A stretch of DNA of 47,089 nt. Origin: Verrucomicrobiota bacterium. Its GTDB lineage: Bacteria; Verrucomicrobiota; Kiritimatiellia; CAJWTS01. A model generated the notes under the pieces. That model had not been told where the DNA came from. It did not search any database and saw only the letters and a list, made by a program, of their open reading frames with translations. The number at the start of each line of letters is the position of its first letter. Positions within the stretch are counted from its first letter, which is position 1. The DNA is taken from contig JAQBYD010000027.1 in assembly GCA_027623315.1 (NCBI GenBank), positions 1 through 47,089 on the forward strand, given 5' to 3'. Shown one piece after another: positions 1-9,531 of the stretch. The translations under genes and the position numbers were made by a program.

Positions 1-130
1 GGATATACCTCTCGTCTGGCCCTGTCGTGCTCCCCTGTCGTCTGGCCCTCTGCCTGGCATCGGGAGGGAACACGACAGCGGGACACGACGGGGGGACACG
101 CGGACACGGATATACATCTCGTCTCGCCCT
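1..130. repeat. Pair of imperfect direct repeats
   Basis: A 23-base unit beginning GGATATAC and ending GCCCT occurs at 1-23 and again at 108-130 with two mismatches. Each is followed by, or linked to, a TCTGGCCCTC.GCCTGGCA-like tail (38-66 and 118-145). The sequence between is G-rich with repeated GGACAC blocks. It may continue left of the window. No coding sense is convincing. Function unknown. Confidence 0.6.
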
Positions 131-219
131 CGGCCTGGCAACGGGGGGGCGCGCGGGGGGGGTGATGTTCGACTTGCTTCCGACGCGTAGAGCGGACACG
201 ATAGTACGGAGGAAAAAGA

Positions 220-957
220 ATGTTCTCCCATGAGAAACTTGATGTCTATCAGACATACTTGACGTTCGCCACGTGCTCCGCGCCAATCGTTGAGCGTGCG
301 GAGAAATGGCACGCCTTCTGTGATCACCTCGAGCGTGCCACTGAGAGCGTGGGTGCCAACATCGCCCGAGCGAATACTCAAGACTCGGCTTTGCTCGTGA
401 GAAACTATGCCGAAATAGCGATCGGCTCCGATCACGAGTGTGCCGCGTGCCTTGACGTTGCGAATGCGAAGGACGTTCTGCCGGAAGACGAACATCGGGC
501 GGGGCGTGTTCTACTCTGGCGCATTCGGGGTATGCTCCTGGGCCTTCGGAAAGCGGGTCACAGAGTGCACGAAGACACGGCCCCATACGGCGACCCGCAG
601 TTCCCCCACGACCGCCTTGACGTCTACAAACTGGGCCTCGCTTTGGTCACTTGGGTTCACGGACTTCAGGTAGAGTTTGACCTCCCGACCAGACAAAGGA
701 ATCGGATCGATCACACGACTACCGGTATCCTCCTGAACATTGCGGAAGGATCCGGCAAGTCCAGCACTGCGGATAAGCAAAAGTTCCTCAATACTTCCTA
801 CTTCCACACGCTTCAGACAGCTATCGTTCTCGATCTATTGGTCGCTCGTGGATGTCTGGGCCCAGATGATGTGGCCGAAGGGAAGCAGCTTGCGGATCGA
901 ATAGCGGGAATGCTGCAGTCATGGATCCGCGGATTTGCAGAAAATTCGAAGGCGTGA
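220..957 (+). CDS. Tandem four-helix-bundle protein (TIGR02436/S23-type), two fused copies
   Basis: The 245-residue product contains two copies of the short four-helix-bundle fold known from proteins encoded in 23S rRNA intervening sequences and from Avd-type proteins. Copy one starts near residue 4 (HEKLDVYQ) and copy two near residue 129 (HDRLDVYK). Each has the typical L-D-V-Y opening, a middle helix with an N-I-A-R/N-I-A-E-G motif (SVGANIARA; ILLNIAEGSGK) and a following Tyr- or Phe-containing helix. Family members are usually about 115-130 residues, so this is a fused tandem duplication. The start is supported by GGAGG eight bases upstream. The gene is isolated: repeats lie upstream and a gene-poor stretch downstream. 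No catalytic residues are expected; a structural or nucleic-acid-associated role is only a guess. Confidence 0.75.
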   Translation: MFSHEKLDVYQTYLTFATCSAPIVERAEKWHAFCDHLERATESVGANIARANTQDSALLVRNYAEIAIGSDHECAACLDVANAKDVLPEDEHRAGRVLLWRIRGMLLGLRKAGHRVHEDTAPYGDPQFPHDRLDVYKLGLALVTWVHGLQVEFDLPTRQRNRIDHTTTGILLNIAEGSGKSSTADKQKFLNTSYFHTLQTAIVLDLLVARGCLGPDDVAEGKQLADRIAGMLQSWIRGFAENSKA

Positions 958-1487
958 ATCGCCTGGCCCGGTCAGCCTGTTCCCATAGCTCGAGAGGATG
1001 GGAGAGAGAAGATTGCGGGGCGCGAGCGTCTCGCGATGCCGCGCCCGCTATGCCATACTCGGCCCTTCGAAAGGCCACGGATGCGAAGACGGGAATTCAT
1101 CGGATCGATCGCGGCGGGCGTCGCCGCGGTTGGCGTTCTGCCGCAGATCACGTCGGCGGCGGCGACCGCGCTGGAGCAGCTTCGCAGCGATATCAGCACG
1201 GGCGGCGAATCTGTCGTCTGACCGCGAATCCGCGAGGAATTCATACTCAGGCCGGGGGCTGACGCATCTGAACTGTGGCAGCTTGGGCGCCTGCCCCCGA
1301 TTCGTCGTGGACGGCGTGACGCGCTCCATGCACGAGCTCGAGCAGGATCCGGTTCACCAGACATGGGGTCTCCTGGGCCGGGCGGCCAACGAAACACTCG
1401 ATCGTCGTCAAGGCCCTGCCCGCTACGCTTCTGGAAATTCGTGTCGATTCGCGTGATTCGTGGGCCCAAAATCCGGGAAATTTCAGG
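958..1487. other. Gene-poor stretch with one Tat-leader fragment
   Basis: No full gene is supported here. It holds the Tat signal-peptide fragment at 1081-1221. At about 1436-1466 there is one copy of the dispersed TTCGTG..GATTCG.G.GATTCGTGGG phrase that recurs near 20733-20757 and 20814-20840. Other open frames are long only because of high GC and show no recognisable protein. Confidence 0.5.
1081..1221 (+). pseudogene. Orphan twin-arginine signal peptide (truncated gene remnant)
   Basis: The 46-residue frame begins MRRREFIGSIAAG, a textbook Tat leader (twin Arg followed by a hydrophobic stretch), and continues through an A-x-A type end (ITSAAA). It stops after about 17 more residues. AAAGG lies just upstream of the ATG, so it could be translated. 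No downstream frame continues a recognisable secreted protein, so it looks like the 5' stump of a deleted Tat substrate gene. A genuine tiny exported protein is the alternative. Confidence 0.45.
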
Positions 1488-2126
1488 TCAGTGCAACGAC
1501 TCCTCGGTAATGCTCAGGTGGGAGGCGTCCGTACCGTCGCGGCGCAGTTCCCATCCTTTGCCGTTCCTGGAGATTTCGATCAGGCAACAGCAGCAGGTGT
1601 GCACAGACTGATCCGCTCCGACGAGTTCCATGCAGAGCCCGTGGATGGAGCCGCCATGCCCGACGATTAGCAGGTTGCCTTCGTAGCGCGCGCTTAGGTC
1701 GTCCACCAAACCGCGCATGCGGGCGCGCAGCCCTTCGCGACTCTCGGAATACGACACCGGCGCGCGTGGTTCGTGGTCCGGATCGACGTGCTCGAACGCG
1801 CTGGCCAGTTCGACCTGGCCGTCGAGATCCGGGTCGGTGGGATACCATTCCGGGTAAAGCGCCTCGCACAGCGCCGGGTCGACCTTGATCTTGTGATCGA
1901 GTCTTGGGGCGATCGCCGACGCCGTCTGCATGGCACGCGTAAACGGCGACGCGAAAACATGATCGACGGGTTCGTCGCGAAGACGTTTACCGACATCCGT
2001 GGCCTGCTGATGGCCTTGCTCAGCGAGCGGGGTATCATATGGACGGGCCTGGCCCTCGCTCCAGGCATGGTCGACCATGTCCTGCCTTATCCCGTGGCGA
2101 ACAAGCCATATCGTTCGATCGCGCAT
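1488..2126 (-). CDS. Histidine phosphatase superfamily protein (phosphoglycerate mutase-like)
   Basis: This 212-residue protein has the branch-1 histidine phosphatase signature: the RHG box with the phospho-accepting His11, an S-P-F-x-R-A box (Arg64), a Glu in CEALYPE (about 88-93) and the second catalytic His157 in GHGGS. It should hydrolyse or transfer phosphate through a phosphohistidine intermediate; the substrate cannot be read from sequence. A run of four Cys occurs near residues 173-176, which is unusual for the family. GGAGG lies about 12 bases upstream of the ATG and directly follows the stop of a possible 41-codon frame (2145-2270). It is the last gene of the long minus-strand block. 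Confidence 0.85.
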   Translation of the reverse strand: MRDRTIWLVRHGIRQDMVDHAWSEGQARPYDTPLAEQGHQQATDVGKRLRDEPVDHVFASPFTRAMQTASAIAPRLDHKIKVDPALCEALYPEWYPTDPDLDGQVELASAFEHVDPDHEPRAPVSYSESREGLRARMRGLVDDLSARYEGNLLIVGHGGSIHGLCMELVGADQSVHTCCCCLIEISRNGKGWELRRDGTDASHLSITEESLH

Positions 2127-2144
2127 ATTATCGTGAGTCCTCCG

Positions 2145-2270
2145 TTACGGGTACTCGGTTAGCACGACGGGTCGGCCGCCCGGCAACGTCTTGCATATTT
2201 TGCGGCCCGGGATGAAGTAGAGCAACTGCTCATTCGCCTCGGGGTTTTGGGTGACACGTTCGACCGGCAT
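2145..2270 (-). CDS. Possible 41-residue ORF upstream of the histidine phosphatase
   Basis: A short frame starts MPVERVTQNPEANEQL and ends GGRPVVLTEYP. Its stop TAA immediately precedes the GGAGG site used by the next gene, 18 bases before that ATG, so the two could be translationally coupled. The composition is ordinary and protein-like (charged N-terminus, Cys in a G-R-K-I-C-K segment). There is no clear ribosome-binding site and I do not recognise a family. It may be a chance frame. Confidence 0.3.
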   Translation of the reverse strand: MPVERVTQNPEANEQLLYFIPGRKICKTLPGGRPVVLTEYP

Positions 2271-2323
2271 TTCTGAATCTCATTGAGAAAGATTAACTGG
2301 GTATTCATACCGTGTCCGTTCCC

Positions 2324-3358
2324 TTACAGATGCTTGAACATGAACTTCAACCAACCGTCCTTCACGTCGAGCGCATGCCAGTCGCCGTGTTCGTTGGCGA
2401 CATAGCGCTTCGCGATACCGAGTTTCTCGTAGAATTTCCCGATCCGCCGGGCGATGGGACGCCCGTGGTGGATCGAGAATATGTCGTCGGTCGTGCTGGC
2501 ATCGATGTAGAGCGCTCGCGGACAGATTAACGCGCCGGCCTCGATATCGAGAACTCGTTGGGCTGCGCCGGTCCAAGTCATATCGGGCCAGTTATAGATC
2601 TTGCGATTGGTTACCCCGCACGAGGGCACGGCGACTTTGATTCTCGTTTCTACCGCCGCGGCATAGAGCGTGTAAAAGCCGCCGTAGGACAGGCCGACCA
2701 TGCCAACACGATTCGCATCGATTTCGCGACGCTTCAGAAAGTAATCCAGCGACCGGCGGAGGCGGTGTATCTCCAGTGCCGCGAGGGACCCGCCGAGCTG
2801 CTTCAGATCGCGATCGATGTCGTCTTTCTTGTGGTCCGGGCCGAAGCGCGGCGACTCCCAGAGCAGAAACTGCGGCGCGAACACGGCCGCGCCGCGCCGC
2901 AGCACGCGGCGGGTCATGTCATTGTAATTCGCGGAGTTGAAGAAGCCCGAGCAGGTCTCTGGGGTGCCGCCGCCACCGTGCATCGAGATGACGAGTGGAA
3001 AGGGCCCCTTCCCCTTCGGACGAAAATAGAGTCCGTAGGTCTCGACACCGGGAAGCGTCTCGACCCAGACGCGATGGATCGTGCCAAGAGGGTCGCGAGC
3101 CACGCGCTCCATGCGAACGGATGGTGGTTCCTCCTGGGAGGGCAGAGTCAGCGGCCAGCCCAGTATCTCAACCAGGTCGCGCCGATACGGAATCAAGGAG
3201 TCCTCGTAGGCCTCGATCGAGCGCGTGTCGGGCCGGAAGTAGCGACGGCGTTCCCGATCGGAAGCCCGGTACTGGTTCCGGATCAGGTTGCGAACCTGCT
3301 TGAGCATGTTTTCACGATGCTCGTTACCGATCCCTTCGGGTTCAGAGTGGAGAGTCAT
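2324..3358 (-). CDS. Alpha/beta-hydrolase, dienelactone hydrolase/acetyl-xylan-esterase type
   Basis: The 344-residue protein has an alpha/beta-hydrolase core: an HGGGG oxyanion segment at 127-131, the nucleophile elbow G-L-S-Y-G-G with Ser224, a possible acid in the D-A-S-T-T-D-D segment (287-292) and a His near 324-328 (EHGDWH). A roughly 90-residue N-terminal extension rich in Arg precedes the core, as in large bacterial esterases that act on acylated carbohydrates. No signal peptide is visible, so it is probably cytoplasmic. It follows the small secreted protein gene by 19 bases on the same strand. The substrate is unknown. Confidence 0.8.
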   Translation of the reverse strand: MTLHSEPEGIGNEHRENMLKQVRNLIRNQYRASDRERRRYFRPDTRSIEAYEDSLIPYRRDLVEILGWPLTLPSQEEPPSVRMERVARDPLGTIHRVWVETLPGVETYGLYFRPKGKGPFPLVISMHGGGGTPETCSGFFNSANYNDMTRRVLRRGAAVFAPQFLLWESPRFGPDHKKDDIDRDLKQLGGSLAALEIHRLRRSLDYFLKRREIDANRVGMVGLSYGGFYTLYAAAVETRIKVAVPSCGVTNRKIYNWPDMTWTGAAQRVLDIEAGALICPRALYIDASTTDDIFSIHHGRPIARRIGKFYEKLGIAKRYVANEHGDWHALDVKDGWLKFMFKHL

Positions 3359-3377
3359 TACCGGCTAGAGGCTGCCG

Positions 3378-3800
3378 CTATTCAGGCTTTTCGGCCAGTA
3401 CCGCGGAAAGAGTGAATTTGCCTGTCTTCACGATTGCCTCTTTACCGTCGCGCATCGTCTGGGTGTGCTCACATGTGATGACGCCATCGTCTACCTTGCC
3501 GGAGTAGTGCCACGTGTGCTTCCCGGGCTTCCTGTCCGCAGTGCCTTTGAAATCTCCGCGGTCCAGGCTACCCTCGGCCGTCCCGATCCATTCTTCGGGC
3601 TTATCCTTCCACTTGAAATTGAAGACGACGTCCCACTTGCCCTGCCCCGTGGCGGTGAAGGTTGCTTGCAAGTCGTGCGTCTTCTCTCCCTCCTTCTCCC
3701 AGTTGAAGTGCCCCGTCAAGACCACAGCCTCCTCCGCGGCGACCGCATCAGGCCAGCCGACAACGGATAACAGAATCGCGATGTAGAGAAGATATTTCAT
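3378..3800 (-). CDS. Small secreted protein of unknown function
   Basis: This 140-residue product starts with a clear Sec signal peptide (MKYLLYIAILLSVVGWPDAVAAEE, cleavage likely after A-V-A-A near residue 22). The mature part is about 118 residues, rich in alternating polar and aromatic residues (F-N-W, V-F-N-F-K-W, H-T-W-H-Y). This suggests a small beta-sandwich or beta-barrel, with Lys/Asp/Gly turns. It has one Cys only. I recognise no family with certainty. It lies between trxB and the esterase on the same strand. A periplasmic or extracellular location is inferred. Confidence 0.7.
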   Translation of the reverse strand: MKYLLYIAILLSVVGWPDAVAAEEAVVLTGHFNWEKEGEKTHDLQATFTATGQGKWDVVFNFKWKDKPEEWIGTAEGSLDRGDFKGTADRKPGKHTWHYSGKVDDGVITCEHTQTMRDGKEAIVKTGKFTLSAVLAEKPE

Positions 3801-3852
3801 AATGCCTTTCTATGTAAGTTGAACAACTAAACGAAACGTCATAAGCCCCGAT

Positions 3853-4776
3853 CTACAGCCCTTTCGACTCCAGGTAACGCTCGGCCTCGAGCGCCGCCAT
3901 GCAGCCGGACCCGGCAGCCGTAATGGCTTGCCGATACTCTTTGTCCTGCACATCACCGGCGGCGTATACGCCCGGAATATTGGTCCTGGTATTGTTAGCC
4001 AGCAGGTAGCCGCGATCATCCATGTCGATCTGACCTCGAAAGGGTTCGGTGTTCGGTTTGTGCCCGATCGCGATGAACACGCCTTCAAGCGCGAGGTCGC
4101 TCTGCGCTCCGGTTTTCGCGTTCTTGAGCTTCAGCCCGGTCACTTCGTTCTTCTCAACGTCCAGGACGTCCTCCACCAGCGTGTCCCAGAGGACTTCGAT
4201 CTTCTCGTGTGCCAGCACACGATCGGCCATGATCTTGGATGCGCGAAACTCGTCGCGCCGGTGGATCACATAGACCTTCGACGCGAAGCGCGTCAGGAAG
4301 AGGGACTCCTCCATCGCGGTGTCGCCGCCACCGATGACGGCCACGGGAACATCCCGGTAGAACGCACCGTCGCACGTGGCGCACGACGTTACCCCGTGCC
4401 CGAGCAGCTTCTGCTCGGAGTCAAGCCCGAGATACATCGCACTGGCCCCGGTGGAGATGATCACCGTCTGCGCCTCGAGTTCAGACTTATCGTCAAGGGT
4501 CATGCGAAATGGCGCCTCTGAAAAGGCAACGCCCGTGACTTCGCGCTGTATGTATTTCGCACCGAAACGCTCAGCCTGCTCGCGCATCTTCAGCACGAGG
4601 TCGGGTCCCATGATCCCGTCGGGGAATCCGGGATAATTCTCGACGTCGGTCGTGGTGGTGAGTTGCCCGCCCGGCTCGATCCCCTCGATCACGATCGGTT
4701 CAAGGTTCGCCCGCGAAGTGTAGAGCGCCGCGGTATGCCCGGCGGGTCCGCTTCCGATAATGACTACTTTGTGCAT
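3853..4776 (-). CDS. trxB: Thioredoxin-disulfide reductase
   Basis: TrxB is the FAD enzyme that reduces thioredoxin with NADPH. The 307-residue frame from MHKVVIIGSG has the FAD-binding GSGPAG (8-13), the redox pair C-A-T-C (Cys132/Cys135), the NADPH-binding G-G-G-D-T-A and the C-terminal FAD box around Y-A-A-G-D-V. The length is normal. The frame stays open 18 codons upstream, but homologues begin at this Met next to the Rossmann strand. It is separated from the pilus ATPase genes by about 110 bases, so it may have its own promoter. Confidence 0.95.
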   Translation of the reverse strand: MHKVVIIGSGPAGHTAALYTSRANLEPIVIEGIEPGGQLTTTTDVENYPGFPDGIMGPDLVLKMREQAERFGAKYIQREVTGVAFSEAPFRMTLDDKSELEAQTVIISTGASAMYLGLDSEQKLLGHGVTSCATCDGAFYRDVPVAVIGGGDTAMEESLFLTRFASKVYVIHRRDEFRASKIMADRVLAHEKIEVLWDTLVEDVLDVEKNEVTGLKLKNAKTGAQSDLALEGVFIAIGHKPNTEPFRGQIDMDDRGYLLANNTRTNIPGVYAAGDVQDKEYRQAITAAGSGCMAALEAERYLESKGL

Positions 4777-4887
4777 TGATTCGCTTGCCTTGGTGGTTAA
4801 TGGAGCCACGGGCGATCCGATGGCCCCCACAGGGTCAGGTTGAAAGGTGGGAACGTACGCCGCGCAGACGGGATTGTCGAGATCGGG

Positions 4888-6600
4888 TTACGTGTAGCGG
4901 ATTACTTCATCGACCGTCGTATACCCATCCAGGATGCAGCGGATCCCATCCTCACGCAGGGTCCGCATACCCAGTTCGCGGGCCTTCTCGCGGATGGCCA
5001 GCGTGGGCTTGAGCTCGTTGATCTGCGTTCGAATCGGATCCGATATTGAAAGGTACTCATAAATGCCGTTTCGTCCGCGGTACCCGGTGTTGCTGCACTG
5101 CTGACAACCCGCTCCATAATAGAACTCGCGATCTCCCACGTCCTCGGCGGCCAGCCCCAATTGCTCGAGCACGGCCGAATCGGGCCGATAGGAAGCTTTG
5201 CAATTCGTGCAAATCGTGCGGACAAGACGCTGGCCGACGACGGCTTCAACGGTCGCCGAAATCAGGTAGGCCTCGATCCCCATGTCGATCAAGCGGGTGA
5301 CCGAACCCGCGGCGTCGGTCGTGTGCAAGGTGCTGAACACGAGATGGCCGGTAAGCGCAGCCTGCACCGCGATCTGGGCCGTTTCGACGTCCCGAATTTC
5401 GCCGATCATCATCACGTCGGGGTCCTGGCGCAGAAAGGCGCGAAGCACGACGGGAAATGTATTTCCGGTACGCTCGATGACAGGCACCTGGATGATGCCT
5501 TCGACATCGTACTCCACGGGTTCTTCGGCGGTCAGCAGCTTGTTCTCGATCGTATTGATCCGGCGCAGGGCCGAGTAAAGCGTGGTCGTCTTACCGGACC
5601 CGGTCGGGCCGGTGACGATTAGAATTCCGTTCGGTTTTGCGATGTCGACCTCGAACTGGTCAAGGACATCGGGCGGCATGCCGAGATTCTCAAGGTCGAG
5701 TTGAACGCTCGACTGATCGAGCACGCGAAGGACGATACTCTCAAGACCGGAAGAGGTCGGAAGCGTAGACACGCGCAGGTCGATCGTCCGGCCGGCGACG
5801 ATGATGTTGATTCGTCCATCCTGCGGCAGGCGCCGCTCGGCAATGTTTAAGTTAGCCATGACCTTGAGTCTTGAGCAAACGGGCCCGGCGAGCCGCAGGG
5901 GTGGCGGAGTCATCTCGTAGAGCGCGCCGTCCACCCGGTAGCGGATCTTGAATTCACTTTCGAACGGCTCGAAGTGAATATCGGATGCGCGGTCCTGCAC
6001 GGCCTGGTAGAGCACCAGGTTGACGAATCGGACGACCGGCGCGGACCCAGCCAGTTGATCGTCAGCGTCGTCGCCTCCGTCTGCGCCGATGGACAGGGCG
6101 CTCCCCTGATCGAATTCGGCCTCCAACGCGTCCAGCATGTCGTTTACCGAATCCGTCTCGTCCCCGTAAAACTGGTTCACGCAGTTCCGGATATCTTCCT
6201 CGCGGGCGAAAACGATATTGACTTCGTTCGTCAGAACAAAACGCAATTCATCGAGGGTCGCCGGATCGATCATAGACGCCGAGGCGAGTGTAACCGTCCC
6301 GCCCTGGCTCTCTACGGGGACCACGTTGTACATACGCGCCACACTTGCCGGGATGGAGTGAAGCACGTCCGGAGGAATATCGGTAGCGGGTAGATTAATC
6401 ACCGTGGAGCCCGCATATCCCGCGATCGAATCCAGAAGCTCGTCTTCGGTCATCAACTCGAAATCGACAACCACATTGCGGATCGGCTTCCCGGTACGTT
6501 CATGCTCTTCGATAATTTCCTGGGCGCGCTCGTCACCCAGGAACCCCTGCTCCTCCAGGATCTGAAGAAGCGGATCATCCTTCACGCTGATCGATGCCAT
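4888..6600 (-). CDS. pilB: Type IV pilus/type II secretion assembly ATPase (PilB/GspE), copy 1
   Basis: The hexameric ATPase energises pilus extension or pseudopilus assembly at the inner membrane. The protein (570 residues from MASISVKDD) has an N-terminal MshEN-like domain, Walker [11 protein letters not shown], the Asp box, Walker B (D-V-M-M-I-G-E-I-R-D), the His box (S-T-L-H-T-T) and the zinc-binding pairs C-T-N-C and C-Q-Q-C that mark PilB/GspE rather than PilT. The ATG at 6600 has GGAG ten bases upstream; the frame opens earlier with a TTG only. It is the third gene of pilB-pilT-pilB, 20 bases after pilT. It is a paralogue of the copy at 7712-9418, clearly diverged from it. Confidence 0.92.
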   Translation of the reverse strand: MASISVKDDPLLQILEEQGFLGDERAQEIIEEHERTGKPIRNVVVDFELMTEDELLDSIAGYAGSTVINLPATDIPPDVLHSIPASVARMYNVVPVESQGGTVTLASASMIDPATLDELRFVLTNEVNIVFAREEDIRNCVNQFYGDETDSVNDMLDALEAEFDQGSALSIGADGGDDADDQLAGSAPVVRFVNLVLYQAVQDRASDIHFEPFESEFKIRYRVDGALYEMTPPPLRLAGPVCSRLKVMANLNIAERRLPQDGRINIIVAGRTIDLRVSTLPTSSGLESIVLRVLDQSSVQLDLENLGMPPDVLDQFEVDIAKPNGILIVTGPTGSGKTTTLYSALRRINTIENKLLTAEEPVEYDVEGIIQVPVIERTGNTFPVVLRAFLRQDPDVMMIGEIRDVETAQIAVQAALTGHLVFSTLHTTDAAGSVTRLIDMGIEAYLISATVEAVVGQRLVRTICTNCKASYRPDSAVLEQLGLAAEDVGDREFYYGAGCQQCSNTGYRGRNGIYEYLSISDPIRTQINELKPTLAIREKARELGMRTLREDGIRCILDGYTTVDEVIRYT

Positions 6601-6620
6601 GGTCGTGGTCTCTCCTGCGG

Positions 6621-7715
6621 TCAACGCCCGAGGCTTTCCTGCAGCTTCTGGATAACCCCGTCAGGTTCCTGCGCCTTCGTGATCAGATCCTCGTACGAGA
6701 TCTGCCCGGCCTGGTAGAGTGCCATCAGGTGCGTGTCGAGGGAGATCATGCCGAACTTCGCGCCCGTCTGAATATCGGATGGTATTCGAAACGTCTTGTT
6801 ATCTCTAATCAGCGCCTGGATCGACGGCGTCGTGATCATGATCTCGAACGCCGCCACGCGTCCACCCTTCGCGTCGACCCTGGCGAGGAGCAGTTGAGAG
6901 ACCACGGCTACAATTCCCGATGCGAGCTGCGTTCGAATCTGCGCCTGTTGAATGGTGGGGAAGGCATCCACGATACGGTCAACCGTACGCGCGGCGCCCG
7001 TGGTATGCAGGGTCGCGAAAACGAGGTGCCCGGTCTCGGCCGCGGTGATGGCCGCTTCCATGGTTTCCAGGTCTCGCATTTCACCGACGAGAATCACGTC
7101 TGGATCCTGTCGCAGAGCGCGCTTGAGCGCCTCTGAAAAGGAGGGCACATCGGACCCGATCTCGCGTTGGGTGACGAGGGACTTGTTGTGCGCGTGATAA
7201 TACTCGATCGGGTCTTCGCAAGTCAGAATATGGCATTCGCGCTCCTGGTTGATCACGTTGACCATGCTTGCCAGCGTCGTCGTCTTGCCGGAGCCGGTCG
7301 GCCCGGTGACCAGGATCAGACCGCGCGGCTTGAAGAGAAGCTCCTTCACCTGCGGAGGCAACCCGATCTGCTCAAGCGTCAGAAGGTCGTTGGGGATCTG
7401 CCGAAGCACGACGCCCACGTTCCCCTTGGCCTTGAGGATGCTGACACGGAATCGCGCGGCGTCGCCGAAGCTGAACCCGAAGTCCGACCCGCCGTGCTCG
7501 CGCAGTTTCTGTTGATTGTCCGCCGAGGTGATCGCCTTCATCAGGCGCTCGGTATCCTCTGGCACCAGCACGCCGGCATCCAGGGGCTGCATGCTGCCGT
7601 TGATGCGAAGCATGGGCGGCGCACCCACGTTAATATGCAAATCGGAAGCGCCCTCGTCGACGCACACCTGCAACAGCTCATGCATCTCCAGCGTTTGACT
7701 TTGTATATCACTCAT
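6621..7715 (-). CDS. pilT: Type IV pilus retraction ATPase PilT
   Basis: PilT depolymerises type IV pili and drives twitching. The 364-residue protein has the PilT N-terminal phrase EGASDLHI, Walker [11 protein letters not shown], the Asp box (T-C-E-D-P-I-E-Y), Walker B ([10 protein letters not shown]), the His box (A-T-L-H-T-T) and the PilT-specific A-I-R-N-like L-I-R-D-N-K-T segment near residue 305. It lacks the tetra-Cys zinc motif. Its ATG overlaps the stop of the upstream pilB by ATGA, so the two are translationally coupled. Confidence 0.94.
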   Translation of the reverse strand: MSDIQSQTLEMHELLQVCVDEGASDLHINVGAPPMLRINGSMQPLDAGVLVPEDTERLMKAITSADNQQKLREHGGSDFGFSFGDAARFRVSILKAKGNVGVVLRQIPNDLLTLEQIGLPPQVKELLFKPRGLILVTGPTGSGKTTTLASMVNVINQERECHILTCEDPIEYYHAHNKSLVTQREIGSDVPSFSEALKRALRQDPDVILVGEMRDLETMEAAITAAETGHLVFATLHTTGAARTVDRIVDAFPTIQQAQIRTQLASGIVAVVSQLLLARVDAKGGRVAAFEIMITTPSIQALIRDNKTFRIPSDIQTGAKFGMISLDTHLMALYQAGQISYEDLITKAQEPDGVIQKLQESLGR

Positions 7716-9418
7716 GCGTCGTACCCCATTGTAACTCTTAGGACTTCCTCAAGCGTGGTCATGCCGCTGGCCACCTTACGTAAGCCGTCTTCGCGCAGCG
7801 TGCGCATCCCGAACTCACGAGCACGATCTCGAAATTCCGTATACGGCGCGAGTTCATAAATCATCCGCTGCAGTTCATCGTTGATGACGACGATCTCAAA
7901 GATGCCTTTTCGACTATAATAGCCGGACAGAGAGCACTGGTCGCAGCCGTGCCCCTTGACGAGTTCCATCGCGCTAACCTGGTCTGCGGCGGAGCCCAGG
8001 ACGCGAAGATTCTGCTCCGTAGCCTCGTATGGCTCCTTGCAGTGCTCGCACACACAGCGCACGAGGCGTTGTGCCATGATCGCGCGCAGCGAGGAAGCCA
8101 CCAGGAACGGCTTCACGCCGATGTCCAGCAGGCGCGTCACGGCGCTGGGCGCATCGTTCGTGTGAAGCGTGCTGAAGACAAGGTGACCTGTCAGCGATGC
8201 CTCGGTAGCGATGTTCGCCGTCTGCAGGTCGCGAATCTCACCGATCATGACGATGTTGGGCGCCTGCCGCAAAATAGACCGCAGGGCCACCGCGAACGTG
8301 AGACCGATATCGTGACGCACGTGGACCTGGTTGATTCCGGAGAGCTGATACTCGACCGGATCCTCCACGGTGATGATCTTGCGATCCGGTCGATTGATGT
8401 GATTGAGGCAGGCGTAAAGCGTCGTCGTTTTCCCGGATCCGGTCGGCCCGGTCACGAGGATGATGCCGTCGGCGAGCCCCATTAACTGCTCGAACGTTTG
8501 CTGGTCATCCGACAGGAAACCCAGGCTCGGCAACCCGAGCGCGAGATTCTGCTTGTCGAGGATACGCATGACCACGGCCTCGCCGTGATTGGACGGCACC
8601 GTCGATACGCGCAGGTCCAACTGCCGTCCGCTAACGTGAACCTCGATGCGACCGTCCTGGGGTACACGCTTCTCCGAGATCTTCATCGCAGCCATGATCT
8701 TCACCCGGCTGATAATGGCGGGCTGGAGTCGCTTGGGGGGACTATCGACTTCATGGAGCACACCGTCGATGCGGTATCGCACGCGGAAACGCCGCTCCAG
8801 CGGCTCGAGGTGAATATCCGAAGCACGGCGCCTGAATGCCTCGACGATGATGTGGCTGACGAGCCGGATGATCGGCGCGTCGGCGTCGGCCGCCTCGGAG
8901 TCCTGGATCATGTCGTCGGCCCCGCTGACGCTGACATCGACCGCGCCGTCGTCCATGTTCGCCACCATCTCCTCCATCCACTCCTCACCGGCATAGTAGT
9001 GGTCGAGGACAATCTTGATCTCCTCACGCAACGCAACGACCGGCTCCACGTTGAACTTAAGAAGGTGGCGCAGCGCGTCGACCGTATCCATGTCGAAGGG
9101 ATCGCTAATCGCAATGTGTACCGTGCCGTCCTCCGCATGAATTGGCACGACGCTATACCGGCGCGCCACGGCGGGTGGGATCATGTCTCGCAGCGCCGGC
9201 TCCAACTTGAAATCGACAAGGTCGATCAGGTCCATGCCGAAGTGCTCGGCGAGGATCCCGAGCACCTGCTGCTGCTCCAGCACCTCGTGCTGAATGAGCG
9301 AATCGACAACCGACATGTTGTCGTGAACGATGGTGCCGCGGGCTTCCTCGACCTCCTCGGCCGAGACAAAATCGTTCTCCTGCAAAATTTCGAGTACGTA
9401 ATCGTCGTTTGATGTCAC
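7712..9418 (-). CDS. pilB: Type IV pilus/type II secretion assembly ATPase (PilB/GspE), copy 2
   Basis: The 568-residue protein starts at a GTG ([12 protein letters not shown]) with GGAAAG eight bases upstream; the frame opens earlier with TTG. The domains are an N-terminal MshEN-like region, the N2 domain (R-A-S-D-I-H-L-E-P), Walker [11 protein letters not shown], Walker B ([10 protein letters not shown]), the His box S-T-L-H-T-N and zinc pairs C-E-H-C and C-D-Q-C. It is first in the pilB-pilT-pilB operon. Two extension-type ATPases flanking one PilT suggest either two machines (pilus plus secretion) sharing an operon or two motors for one pilus. No pilin, PilC or PilQ gene is in the window. 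Confidence 0.92.
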   Translation of the reverse strand: MTSNDDYVLEILQENDFVSAEEVEEARGTIVHDNMSVVDSLIQHEVLEQQQVLGILAEHFGMDLIDLVDFKLEPALRDMIPPAVARRYSVVPIHAEDGTVHIAISDPFDMDTVDALRHLLKFNVEPVVALREEIKIVLDHYYAGEEWMEEMVANMDDGAVDVSVSGADDMIQDSEAADADAPIIRLVSHIIVEAFRRRASDIHLEPLERRFRVRYRIDGVLHEVDSPPKRLQPAIISRVKIMAAMKISEKRVPQDGRIEVHVSGRQLDLRVSTVPSNHGEAVVMRILDKQNLALGLPSLGFLSDDQQTFEQLMGLADGIILVTGPTGSGKTTTLYACLNHINRPDRKIITVEDPVEYQLSGINQVHVRHDIGLTFAVALRSILRQAPNIVMIGEIRDLQTANIATEASLTGHLVFSTLHTNDAPSAVTRLLDIGVKPFLVASSLRAIMAQRLVRCVCEHCKEPYEATEQNLRVLGSAADQVSAMELVKGHGCDQCSLSGYYSRKGIFEIVVINDELQRMIYELAPYTEFRDRAREFGMRTLREDGLRKVASGMTTLEEVLRVTMGYDA

Positions 9419-9531
9419 AGGCGTTGCTTTCCAGCGCAAGCGGTGCTATAGATCATACCGCCAAACACGAAGTAGAGCAAGAAAAGTACCGAACTCAGGG
9501 GGATTTGCACAATCAATAATCGATCGGTAAG

